Shown here piece after piece: positions 1 through 5,819 of a stretch of 7,567 nucleotides of DNA. The stretch spans positions 1 to 7,567 of the forward strand of contig SKWJ01000391.1 of assembly GCA_007128995.1 (NCBI GenBank), written 5' to 3'. The notes beneath the pieces were generated by a model, which ran no database searches, was not told where the DNA came from, and saw only the letters and a list, made by a program, of their open reading frames with translations. The DNA comes from Paracoccaceae bacterium (GTDB lineage Bacteria; Pseudomonadota; Alphaproteobacteria; Rhodobacterales; Rhodobacteraceae). Position 1 is the stretch's first letter. Each line of letters opens with the position of its first letter. The position numbers and the translations under genes were made by a program.

Positions 1-176
1 AGACCATGATTGCAACCGCCAACTGGTCCTACCCCTCTGCCCTGCCGAGAGAGGCGTGGGAGCCCGTATTCCGCGATCTGCCGATGCCCGACCGGGCAAT
101 CTTTCTGACTGAAGAGGACGCCGATGCGCGCCGAAGCCCGGCGCTTGCCCATTGGCTGGATGGCATGACCCGGTAA
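1..176 (+). CDS. thiB: Thiamine ABC transporter, periplasmic substrate-binding protein (3' end only)
   Basis: This is the C-terminal 58 or so residues of a reading frame entering from the left edge (first whole codon at 3) and ending in TAA at 174-176. It reads MIATANWSYPSALPREAWEP and continues to a tail ending WLDGMTR. The N-W-x-Y-P segment followed by a proline-rich stretch resembles the end of ThiB, the periplasmic protein that captures thiamine, TMP and TPP for ThiPQ. The fragment alone would be weak evidence. The identification rests largely on the thiP and thiQ genes that follow directly in the usual thiBPQ order. The signal peptide and most ligand-binding residues lie outside the window, as does any TPP riboswitch ahead of the operon. 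Confidence 0.85.
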   Translation, partial: TMIATANWSYPSALPREAWEPVFRDLPMPDRAIFLTEEDADARRSPALAHWLDGMTR

Positions 177-186
177 GTTTGTGGCC

Positions 187-1755
187 ATGGACGCACGCAC
201 GGCCCGCCATCTGACACTCGCTTCTGGGGGCGTGGTGGCCGTGTGGCTGTGTGTGCTGAATTTCGGGGCGCTGGGCGCGGTCGCCTGGCGTGCCGAAGGG
301 CTGTCGGCCCTGCGCAGCGCTGACTGGGCAGCGGTGCGCTTCACACTGGTGCAGGCACTCTGGTCGGCGGGCCTGTCAGTGCTGCTTGCCGTGCCGATCG
401 CGCGCGCGCTGGCGCGGCGTCAGTTTCGTGGCCGGGCCGTGCTGATCACATTGATGGGGGCGCCCTTCATCCTGCCAACGCTTGTTGCCGTTCTGGGGCT
501 TCTGGCAGTGTTCGGGCGTTCGGGCCTTGTCAATCAGGGGCTGGACAGCCTTGGCCTTGCGCGGTTCAATATCTTCGGATTGCATGGCGTGGTGCTGGCG
601 CATGTGTTCTACAACCTGCCGCTTGCAACGCGCATCCTGTTGCAGGGCTGGGCCGCCATCCCGTCCGAGCGCTTTCGCCTTGGCGCAGCGCTTGGGTTCA
701 CGCCGCGCGACACGTTTCGCCAACTTGAACTGCCCATGCTGCGCGATCTGGCGCCGGGGGCCTTTCTGGTCATTTTCCTGATCTGCCTGACCAGTTTTTC
801 GGTGGCGCTGACCATGGGGGGTGGTCCTCGCGCCTCGACTGTGGAACTGGCCATCTCTCAGGCCTTCCGGTTTGATTTTGACCTTGGCCGTGCAGCCCTT
901 CTGGCGCTGGTGCAATTTGGCCTGTGCGCGGCGGCCGGGATGATCGCATGGCGGGTGGCGCTGCCCTCTGGTCTGAGCGGAGGGTTGGACCGGCCTGTTG
1001 CACGTTTTGACATGCAGGGCCGGGCGCTGCGGCTTTGGGATACGGCGCTTATCCTTGCGGGCGGGCTGTTCCTGCTGGTGCCGCTGGCAATGGTCGCGGC
1101 GCGTGGCCTGCCCCATATTATCAGCCTGCCGCCCGAGATCTGGGCCGCCAGCCTGCGCTCGCTCGGGGTGGCGCTGGGCGCAACAGCGCTGACACTGGCC
1201 ATGACACTTGCCCTTTCCCATGCAATCGTCGCGTTGGGGGGTGCGCGGGGCGCAGTGCTGGAATGGCTGGGGCTGGCGGCGCTGGCCGCATCCCCTCTGG
1301 TCATCGGGACCGGGCTTTACCTGCTGATCCGCCCATTGGCCAATCCGCGCGATCTGGCGCTTGTGGTGACGATGCTGGTCAATGCCGGCATGGCGCTGCC
1401 CTTCGCGTTGCGGCTTATCCTGCCCGCACTGCGCGATGTGGAGATGACACAGGGGCGGCTGGCGGACAGTCTGGGGCTGCATGGGGGCGCGCGGTTGCGG
1501 ATCGTGACGCTGCCGCGCCTGCGCCGCCCGATGGGGTTTGCCGCCGGGCTGACTGCCGCCCTGTCGATGGGGGATCTGGGGGTGATCATGCTGTTCGCCG
1601 AACGTGAAGGCGCGACCTTGCCAATGCAGCTTTACCGGCTGATGACGGCATACCGGCAGGACGATGCCGCAGGCGCGGCGCTGGTGCTGCTGGCCGCAAG
1701 TCTGGCCCTGTTCTGGCTGTGTGACAGATGGGGGCGTGGCAATGCTGCAACTTGA
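187..1755 (+). CDS. thiP: Thiamine / thiamine pyrophosphate ABC transporter permease
   Basis: This is the inner-membrane channel subunit of the ThiBPQ importer. The 522-residue protein (E. coli ThiP is about 536) is a fused tandem of two binding-protein-dependent permease domains, so one chain probably supplies both halves of the pore. Each half is rich in hydrophobic helices and carries a cytoplasmic EAA-type coupling loop. The first is at about residues 164-185 (RLGAALGFTPRDTFRQLELP) and the second at about 425-446 (GRLADSLGLHGGARLRIVTL). These loops dock onto ThiQ. Start choice is uncertain. GTG at 181 lies 4 nt after the thiB stop, while ATG at 187 has a weak GGTAAG-like Shine-Dalgarno at 172-177 at better spacing, so I chose ATG. 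Either start implies coupling to thiB. The 3' end overlaps thiQ by 14 nt. Distinction from iron(III) permeases of similar fused architecture relies on the flanking genes. Confidence 0.92.
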   Translation: MDARTARHLTLASGGVVAVWLCVLNFGALGAVAWRAEGLSALRSADWAAVRFTLVQALWSAGLSVLLAVPIARALARRQFRGRAVLITLMGAPFILPTLVAVLGLLAVFGRSGLVNQGLDSLGLARFNIFGLHGVVLAHVFYNLPLATRILLQGWAAIPSERFRLGAALGFTPRDTFRQLELPMLRDLAPGAFLVIFLICLTSFSVALTMGGGPRASTVELAISQAFRFDFDLGRAALLALVQFGLCAAAGMIAWRVALPSGLSGGLDRPVARFDMQGRALRLWDTALILAGGLFLLVPLAMVAARGLPHIISLPPEIWAASLRSLGVALGATALTLAMTLALSHAIVALGGARGAVLEWLGLAALAASPLVIGTGLYLLIRPLANPRDLALVVTMLVNAGMALPFALRLILPALRDVEMTQGRLADSLGLHGGARLRIVTLPRLRRPMGFAAGLTAALSMGDLGVIMLFAEREGATLPMQLYRLMTAYRQDDAAGAALVLLAASLALFWLCDRWGRGNAAT

Positions 1756-2452
1756 TCAGGTGCAGATCCTTCAGGGCGGGTTCACATTGCAGGCTGACCT
1801 GCAGGTCCCGCCTGGGTCACGGGTGGCCGTGATCGGGCCTTCGGGGGCGGGGAAATCAACTCTTCTGGGCGCAGTGGCAGGCTTTGTGCCTGTGCCTTGC
1901 GGGAGCATCCTCTGGCAAGGCCAGACGATCACCACCCACAGCCCTGCAGCCCGCCCGCTGTCGATCCTGTTTCAGGACAACAACCTCTTTCCGCATCTGA
2001 GCGCATTGGACAATGTCGCACTGGGTATCCGCCCAGCCCTGCGCCTGACCGCGCCTGAGCGCGCGCGCGTGCACGACGCCCTTGCCCGCGTCGGGCTGGA
2101 GGGGCTGGACACACGGCGTCCGGCCGCGCTTTCGGGCGGGCAGCAAAGCCGGGTTGCGCTGGCGCGGCTGTTGTTGCAGCGCAAACCACTTGTGCTGCTG
2201 GACGAGCCGTTCTCGGCCCTCGGTCCCGGTCTGAAAGCAGAGATGCTGGCGCTGGTGGCCGAGATCTGCGCCGAGACCGGGGCCATGCTGCTGATGGTCA
2301 CCCATGACATCGCCGATGCGCGGGCAATCGCCGACCAGACGATCCTTGTGGCCGATGGTCATGCCAGAGGCCCGTTTGCTACCGAAGACCTGCTTGAAAA
2401 TCCCCCTGAAACACTCCGCGCCTATCTTGGCACGGCAGACCGCATTCCCTGA
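1742..2452 (+). CDS. thiQ: Thiamine ABC transporter ATP-binding protein
   Basis: This is the ATPase that powers thiamine import through ThiP. At 236 residues it matches the short ThiQ type (E. coli about 232) and lacks the C-terminal regulatory domain of longer importer ATPases. Motifs in order are Walker A GPSGAGKST (32-40), Q-loop glutamine in ILFQDN (Gln78), ABC signature LSGGQQSR (130-137), Walker B LVLLDEP (150-156, catalytic Glu155) and switch histidine in THD (His188). The D-loop reads SALGPGLK, with Gly where most ABC ATPases have Asp (SALD). The ATG at 1742 lies inside the 3' end of thiP in another frame, so ThiQ is probably made by translational coupling. The frame stays open upstream to 1664, but that stretch is thiP coding sequence. 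Confidence 0.93.
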   Translation: MLQLDQVQILQGGFTLQADLQVPPGSRVAVIGPSGAGKSTLLGAVAGFVPVPCGSILWQGQTITTHSPAARPLSILFQDNNLFPHLSALDNVALGIRPALRLTAPERARVHDALARVGLEGLDTRRPAALSGGQQSRVALARLLLQRKPLVLLDEPFSALGPGLKAEMLALVAEICAETGAMLLMVTHDIADARAIADQTILVADGHARGPFATEDLLENPPETLRAYLGTADRIP

Positions 2453-2486
2453 TCCCGGCCCGGGTTGGCCCGCAACAGGAAATCAC

Positions 2487-2515
2487 TTGCAACCCGCGCA
2501 CAAGCCGGGGATGCT
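2487..2515 (+). promoter_or_regulatory. Weak candidate sigma-70-like promoter before the kinase gene
   Basis: TTGCAA at 2487-2492 (4 of 6 matches to the -35 consensus) is followed after 17 nt by GATGCT at 2510-2515 (only 3 of 6 matches to the -10). It sits in the 122-nt gap between thiQ and the sugar kinase. No clear intrinsic terminator with a T-run follows thiQ, so read-through from the thi operon is an equally good source of transcription. Such matches arise by chance. Confidence 0.15.
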
Positions 2516-2560
2516 TTGGCGTCAACATGGGGCGCGCATCAGGGCAGCGCGCAGAGTTTC

Positions 2561-2569
2561 GGGAAAGGG
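2561..2569 (+). promoter_or_regulatory. Ribosome binding site that sets the kinase start
   Basis: GGGAAAGGG lies 5 nt before the ATG at 2575. The frame is open upstream with another ATG at 2527, but that codon lacks a comparable purine-rich site. Starting there would add 16 residues ahead of the first beta-strand typical of PfkB kinases. The site therefore favours 2575. Confidence 0.6.
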
Positions 2570-2574
2570 TGGAT

Positions 2575-3456
2575 ATGGCGGTCTGGTGTTTTGGGTCGGT
2601 GAATATAGATCACGTCTACCGCGTGCCACATTTGCCCCTGCCGGGCGAGACGCTTGCCGCCACCGGCTATGAAGTTGCCTTGGGCGGCAAAGGGGCCAAT
2701 CAATCCGTCGCCGCCGCGCGGGCCGGAGCAGAGGTGCATCATATCGGCGCTATAGGCACCGATGGGGCGGATGCCATTGCGCAACTCGAAGGCTTCGGTG
2801 TCAGTTGCGCAGGCGTGCAACGTGTGGATGGTCCAACTGGCCATGCCGTTATCCTGCTGGACAGCGGGGGCGAGAACAGCATTGTCCTGCATCCGGGGGC
2901 CAATCGCAGCTTGGCGCTGGATGCTGCCAGTGCCGCATTGGAGGGCGCAGGGCTGGACGATATCCTGCTGTTGCAGAATGAGACCGCCCATCAGCCCGAA
3001 ATTGCACGCGCAGCGATGGGGCAAGGGATGGAGGTGATCTATTCCGCGGCCCCCTTTGACATCGACGCCGTACGCGCCGTGTTGCCCTATATCACAACCC
3101 TGGTCATGAACGCGGTCGAGGCCGCGCAGCTTCAGGCCGCGCTGGACACGGAGTTCGAGGATCTGCCTGTCGAGGCCGTGGTCGTGACACGCGGCGCCGA
3201 GGGGGCAAGCTGGCATGCGCGCGGCACAGGTGTGATCCATGTCCCTGCCCTGCCGACCACTGTGCGCGATACCACAGGCGCAGGCGACTGTTTCACTGGC
3301 GCGCTGGCGGCGGCGCTCAGTACAGGGCGGGATGCGCAAGAGGCGATGGAGTTCGCCGCAGCCGCAGCCGCGCTTCAGGTGTCACGCCCCGGCACGACCG
3401 CAGCCATGCCAACACTGCCCGAGATCGAGGCACTGTTGCAAGACCCGCCGGTCTAG
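2575..3456 (+). CDS. rbsK: PfkB-family carbohydrate kinase, ribokinase-like
   Basis: This cytosolic kinase is predicted to use ATP to phosphorylate a sugar, most likely ribose to ribose-5-phosphate. The 293-residue length is close to E. coli RbsK (309). Visible family features, numbered from ATG 2575, are the N-terminal strand with substrate-binding Asp in GSVNIDH (7-13), the PfkB signature GGKGANQSVAAARAG (37-51), the NxxE motif as NAVE (179-182), and the C-terminal signature DTTGAGD (232-238). Asp238 is the expected catalytic base. The ribokinase NPAP segment appears as SAAP (157-160). No ribose transporter or regulator lies nearby. The gene instead follows thiBPQ in the same direction. Substrate is therefore inferred: another PfkB substrate, such as a nucleoside or a different sugar, is possible. 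It does not look like hydroxyethylthiazole kinase ThiM. Start chosen from the Shine-Dalgarno at 2561-2569. Confidence 0.82.
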   Translation: MAVWCFGSVNIDHVYRVPHLPLPGETLAATGYEVALGGKGANQSVAAARAGAEVHHIGAIGTDGADAIAQLEGFGVSCAGVQRVDGPTGHAVILLDSGGENSIVLHPGANRSLALDAASAALEGAGLDDILLLQNETAHQPEIARAAMGQGMEVIYSAAPFDIDAVRAVLPYITTLVMNAVEAAQLQAALDTEFEDLPVEAVVVTRGAEGASWHARGTGVIHVPALPTTVRDTTGAGDCFTGALAAALSTGRDAQEAMEFAAAAAALQVSRPGTTAAMPTLPEIEALLQDPPV

Positions 3457-3548
3457 GGGATTACGGCACCCAACCCAGCCAGGCCCGCTTGATCAAAAAG
3501 GACGTCATGGCCCTGTTTGCGCAGCACATGCGCATGCCGTGCTGGACG

Positions 3549-3581
3549 GGGCGCGCAGCGCCAGCCAAGGCCGCCGCGCCC
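3549..3581. terminator. Possible hairpin in the convergent kinase-msrA gap
   Basis: GGGCGCG at 3549-3555 can pair with CGCGCCC at 3575-3581 across a 19-nt loop. It lies between two convergent genes, where a bidirectional terminator would make sense. There is no T-run on either side and the loop is long, so it could be a chance match in GC-rich sequence. The rest of the 141-nt gap (3457-3597) shows no supported gene. Confidence 0.2.
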
Positions 3582-3597
3582 GACCTGCCACATGGGC

Positions 3598-4242
3598 TTA
3601 ACTGCCTGCAAAGGCCGCCGCATTGCCCCAGATCTGGCGCACCCGGCGGTCGCGCCCGCAACCGTCGCGATATTGCTTGTAGGCAACACGCCGCTCTACC
3701 CAGCCAAACCTTGTCAGGGTCCGTTCGGTTGAATTGGCGTAATTCTGATGAAACTCTTCAGCCTCATAGAAGGGCATGGCAGCACGCACCGGGGTCACGA
3801 TGCTCTGGCCCAGTTCTGCCTCTGCCGCGGCGATTGCAGCGCGGGCCTGCTCTTCCTGCGCCGGGGTGGCAAAAATCGCTGTCGTGTAATGCGCACCGCG
3901 ATCACAGAACTGGCCGCCATCATCAAACACATCCACCGAGCGCAGGAAAAGATGCAGGATCTGGTCATAGCTTATCTGCGCCGGATCAAAGGTGATCAGG
4001 GCTGCTTCCAGATGCTCGGTGCGGCCCCGCACGACATCATCATAGCTGGGGTTCGACTCGCGCCCGCCGGCAAACCCGACGCGCACATCGGTCACGCCGT
4101 CAACACGGCGGAAATCGGATTCAACGCACCAGAAACAGCCGCCCGCAACCAGCGCGGTCTGCGTGCTCTGGGCAGAGGACGGCGCGACCAGCGCAGGCAG
4201 CGCCAGCAGGGCAAGAACAAGAGTGGCAGCAAAACGGAACAT
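3598..4242 (-). CDS. msrA: Exported peptide-methionine (S)-S-oxide reductase
   Basis: This enzyme repairs oxidised methionine by reducing the S-epimer of methionine sulfoxide in proteins. The 214-residue protein begins with a typical Sec signal peptide: Arg3, a hydrophobic run at about 5-20, and likely cleavage after SSAQ (about residue 25). It should therefore work in the periplasm rather than the cytosol. The family motif GCFWC is at 35-39, with catalytic Cys36. Also present are GFAGG (56-60; usually GYAGG), TEHLEA (75-80), a GQFCDRGAHY segment (110-119) and FHQNY (164-168). Cys39, Cys113 and the near-C-terminal Cys195 are candidate resolving cysteines. The start is supported by GAAAGG at 4250-4255, 7 nt upstream. 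It lies 68 nt downstream of the amidase on the same strand and converges on the kinase. No MsrB gene or membrane electron-donor gene is in the window. Confidence 0.93.
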   Translation of the reverse strand: MFRFAATLVLALLALPALVAPSSAQSTQTALVAGGCFWCVESDFRRVDGVTDVRVGFAGGRESNPSYDDVVRGRTEHLEAALITFDPAQISYDQILHLFLRSVDVFDDGGQFCDRGAHYTTAIFATPAQEEQARAAIAAAEAELGQSIVTPVRAAMPFYEAEEFHQNYANSTERTLTRFGWVERRVAYKQYRDGCGRDRRVRQIWGNAAAFAGS

Positions 4243-4249
4243 GACATGA

Positions 4250-4255
4250 CCTTTC
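4250..4255 (-). promoter_or_regulatory. Ribosome binding site of msrA
   Basis: GAAAGG on the minus strand is 7 nt before the msrA ATG at 4242. A second ATG at 4247-4245 is in another frame, so the site supports the start that gives an intact signal peptide. Confidence 0.5.
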
Positions 4256-4310
4256 GGGTTGCAGATGCGAACGCTACGTCAGAAATGGTGCGAAAATTGC
4301 GCCAACGCAG

Positions 4311-5675
4311 TCACAATCCGGTGATACCCGATGGTGGCATCTCCGTCAGCACGGCCTCGGCTGCGGCCCCTATCCGCAAAAGCCGGTCTTCGGCCATGGG
4401 AGCTGCCATCAGCGACAGCCCGACAGAGGGCGTGCCGCTGGGCAATGTCAGGGCACACAGACCCAACATATTGGCAATCCGGGTATTGCGCAGCGTCAGC
4501 AGGTTTTCGGTCGTGAAATAGGCGTGGTCACGGGTCAGACGCTCGGCATTCGGGGGCAGGTTGGGGGCCGTGGGCAACAGCACGGCATCAAACCCGGCTG
4601 TTTGCGCCAGATAGCTGCGGCGATGGCGGTCAAGCTCTCCCCATGCGCTCAGATAATCTGCAGCCAGATGCACACGGCCCGAACGGAACCTTTCAAGCAC
4701 AGGTGTGAACATCACATCAGGGTCTGTCTCGATCAGATGGCGCCATTGGGCGTAGCATTCCGGCGTATAGATGATCGCGGACAGGCCAAGCGCCGCCTCG
4801 ACCGGATCAAGCTTGGCCCGGCTGATCTGCGCCCCGGCCTGTTCCAGCGCGGCGACAGCCTGCGCGAAGCCCTGCGCGGGCACTGGGCGGATATCCTCAA
4901 ACGGGGCGCCCTCCAGCACCAGAAACCGAATCCCCGCAAGGCTTGCACCGCGCAAGTCGGGGGGTGGGCGGTTCTCCATCGCGGCAAGGGCGAGGGCGCA
5001 ATCCGCGACGCTGCGCGCCAGCGGGCCGACCGTATCGAAGCGGGGCGCAAGCGGCACGACCCCGGCGAGGGACAAGCGCCCCGAGGTCGTCTTCAGCCCG
5101 ACCAAGTCGTTCCAGGCAGCCGGGATGCGCACGGAACCGCCGGTATCCGACCCGATGGCCAGCGGAGCAAGGCCAAAGGCAACCGAAGCCGCCGCCCCGG
5201 ACGACGACCCGCCCGGCACGCAGGCCGCGTCATGTATGCAGGGCGGCGTCGCCGTGACAGGGTTCAGACCCAGCCCGGAATAGGCAAATTCGGTCATATG
5301 CGTCTTGCCAAGGCAAACTGTTCCGGCACGGGTCATGGCTGTCAGGACGGCTGCATCCTGATCGGGAACCCGGCCCCGCAACAGCGCCGTGCCTGCCTCG
5401 GTCGCAAGACCTGCTGTGTCGAACAGGTCTTTCCATGAGATGGGAACACCGTCCAACGGGCTGCGCCGCAGCCCGGCGCGCGCGCGTCCACGCGCTGCCA
5501 TGGCTTCATCCAGCGCGCGTCGGTCGCTCAACCGTGCATAGATGCGCGGGCCATGCGGATGGGCGCGGATCGCGGCCAGCAGGGCCTCGGTCAGATCTAC
5601 CGGGCAGAGCTGTCCTGCGCCGATGGCTTGGCCAAGGGCGCGCGCAGATGCCTGCATCCATGTTTCGGGCGTCAT
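4311..5675 (-). CDS. Amidase signature (AS) family hydrolase, substrate unknown
   Basis: This serine hydrolase is predicted to cleave a carboxamide bond. The 454-residue length is normal for the family. The unusual Ser-cisSer-Lys triad is complete: Lys82 in SWKDLFD, Ser157 in the glycine/serine loop PGGSSSG (154-160), and nucleophile Ser181 in GSDTGGSVRIPA (175-186). The spacings of 75 and 24 residues match fatty acid amide hydrolase (142/217/241). Sequence does not give the substrate: general amidases, GatA-like and allophanate-hydrolase-like proteins share this fold. No gatB or gatC neighbour is present, so tRNA amidation is unlikely. There is no signal peptide, so it is probably cytosolic. 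The ATG at 5675 has GGGAG 5 nt upstream. The frame is open for 49 more codons to 5822, but that extension covers the divergent intergenic region and looks non-coding. It may share a transcript with msrA. Confidence 0.9.
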   Translation of the reverse strand: MTPETWMQASARALGQAIGAGQLCPVDLTEALLAAIRAHPHGPRIYARLSDRRALDEAMAARGRARAGLRRSPLDGVPISWKDLFDTAGLATEAGTALLRGRVPDQDAAVLTAMTRAGTVCLGKTHMTEFAYSGLGLNPVTATPPCIHDAACVPGGSSSGAAASVAFGLAPLAIGSDTGGSVRIPAAWNDLVGLKTTSGRLSLAGVVPLAPRFDTVGPLARSVADCALALAAMENRPPPDLRGASLAGIRFLVLEGAPFEDIRPVPAQGFAQAVAALEQAGAQISRAKLDPVEAALGLSAIIYTPECYAQWRHLIETDPDVMFTPVLERFRSGRVHLAADYLSAWGELDRHRRSYLAQTAGFDAVLLPTAPNLPPNAERLTRDHAYFTTENLLTLRNTRIANMLGLCALTLPSGTPSVGLSLMAAPMAEDRLLRIGAAAEAVLTEMPPSGITGL

Positions 5676-5680
5676 GTCTG

Positions 5681-5685
5681 CTCCC
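5681..5685 (-). promoter_or_regulatory. Ribosome binding site that sets the amidase start
   Basis: GGGAG on the minus strand stands 5 nt ahead of the ATG at 5675. It selects this start over an in-frame ATG at 5822, which would read back through the divergent promoter region. Confidence 0.6.
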
Positions 5686-5761
5686 TCATGCGGTGATGGT
5701 GCGGTGGCCCGGGTCAGTGATCCCCCGGCATTGGCTGACGATATTTCTGCAAGGATCAAAA

Positions 5762-5771
5762 GGAAAGGGAG
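5762..5771 (+). promoter_or_regulatory. Strong purine-rich Shine-Dalgarno upstream of the leader frame
   Basis: GGAAAGGGAG ends 9 nt before an ATG at 5781 that opens a 12-codon frame. It is about 44 nt before the hydroxylase ATG, too far to serve that start directly. It is the only good Shine-Dalgarno in the 140-nt divergent gap on the plus strand; the 16 nt before 5816 hold none. Confidence 0.45.
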
Positions 5772-5780
5772 TTTTGCCGC

Positions 5781-5819
5781 ATGGACTCTTGGCGCGGGCC
5801 GGGCATATTGGCGGCATGA
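5781..5819 (+). CDS. Putative 12-residue leader peptide overlapping the hydroxylase start
   Basis: The frame encodes MDSWRGPGILAA and ends in TGA at 5817-5819. This overlaps the ATG of the ubiquinone hydroxylase (5816-5818) as ATGA. A strong Shine-Dalgarno precedes it, while the hydroxylase itself has none. The arrangement is what termination-reinitiation coupling would look like. The peptide has no recognisable domain, no attenuator-like codon run and no membrane segment, so any role would more likely lie in its translation than in its product. A competing reading is that the Shine-Dalgarno serves a TTG at 5774, in the hydroxylase frame, giving a 14-residue extension; the spacing there is only 3 nt. 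Confidence 0.35.
   Translation: MDSWRGPGILAA

Noticed and set aside
376..1482. Long open frame (368 codons) antisense to thiP
   Set aside because: It is rich in Gln, Arg, His and Pro, with no domain or membrane pattern, and it lies opposite a well-supported gene. This is the usual antisense shadow in GC-rich coding DNA.
2453..2480. GC-rich palindromic sequence after thiQ (CCCGGCCCGGG) as a terminator
   Set aside because: The arms leave no workable loop and no T-run follows. It is more likely base-composition noise.
2539..3339. Open frame of 266 codons antisense to the kinase gene
   Set aside because: Its composition is Cys/His/Gln-rich and protein-unlike, and the sense strand carries clear PfkB motifs.
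3453..3593. Small minus-strand frame in the kinase-msrA gap (about 46 codons)
   Set aside because: No Shine-Dalgarno and no recognisable features. It overlaps the end of the kinase gene; I could not support it as a gene.
4524..5438. Open frame of 304 codons antisense to the amidase
   Set aside because: No family features, and it covers the amidase catalytic region on the opposite strand.
5435..5815. Possible 127-residue N-terminal extension of the ubiquinone hydroxylase
   Set aside because: It would lie antisense to the amidase and precede the Rossmann strand, which family members carry at the very N-terminus.
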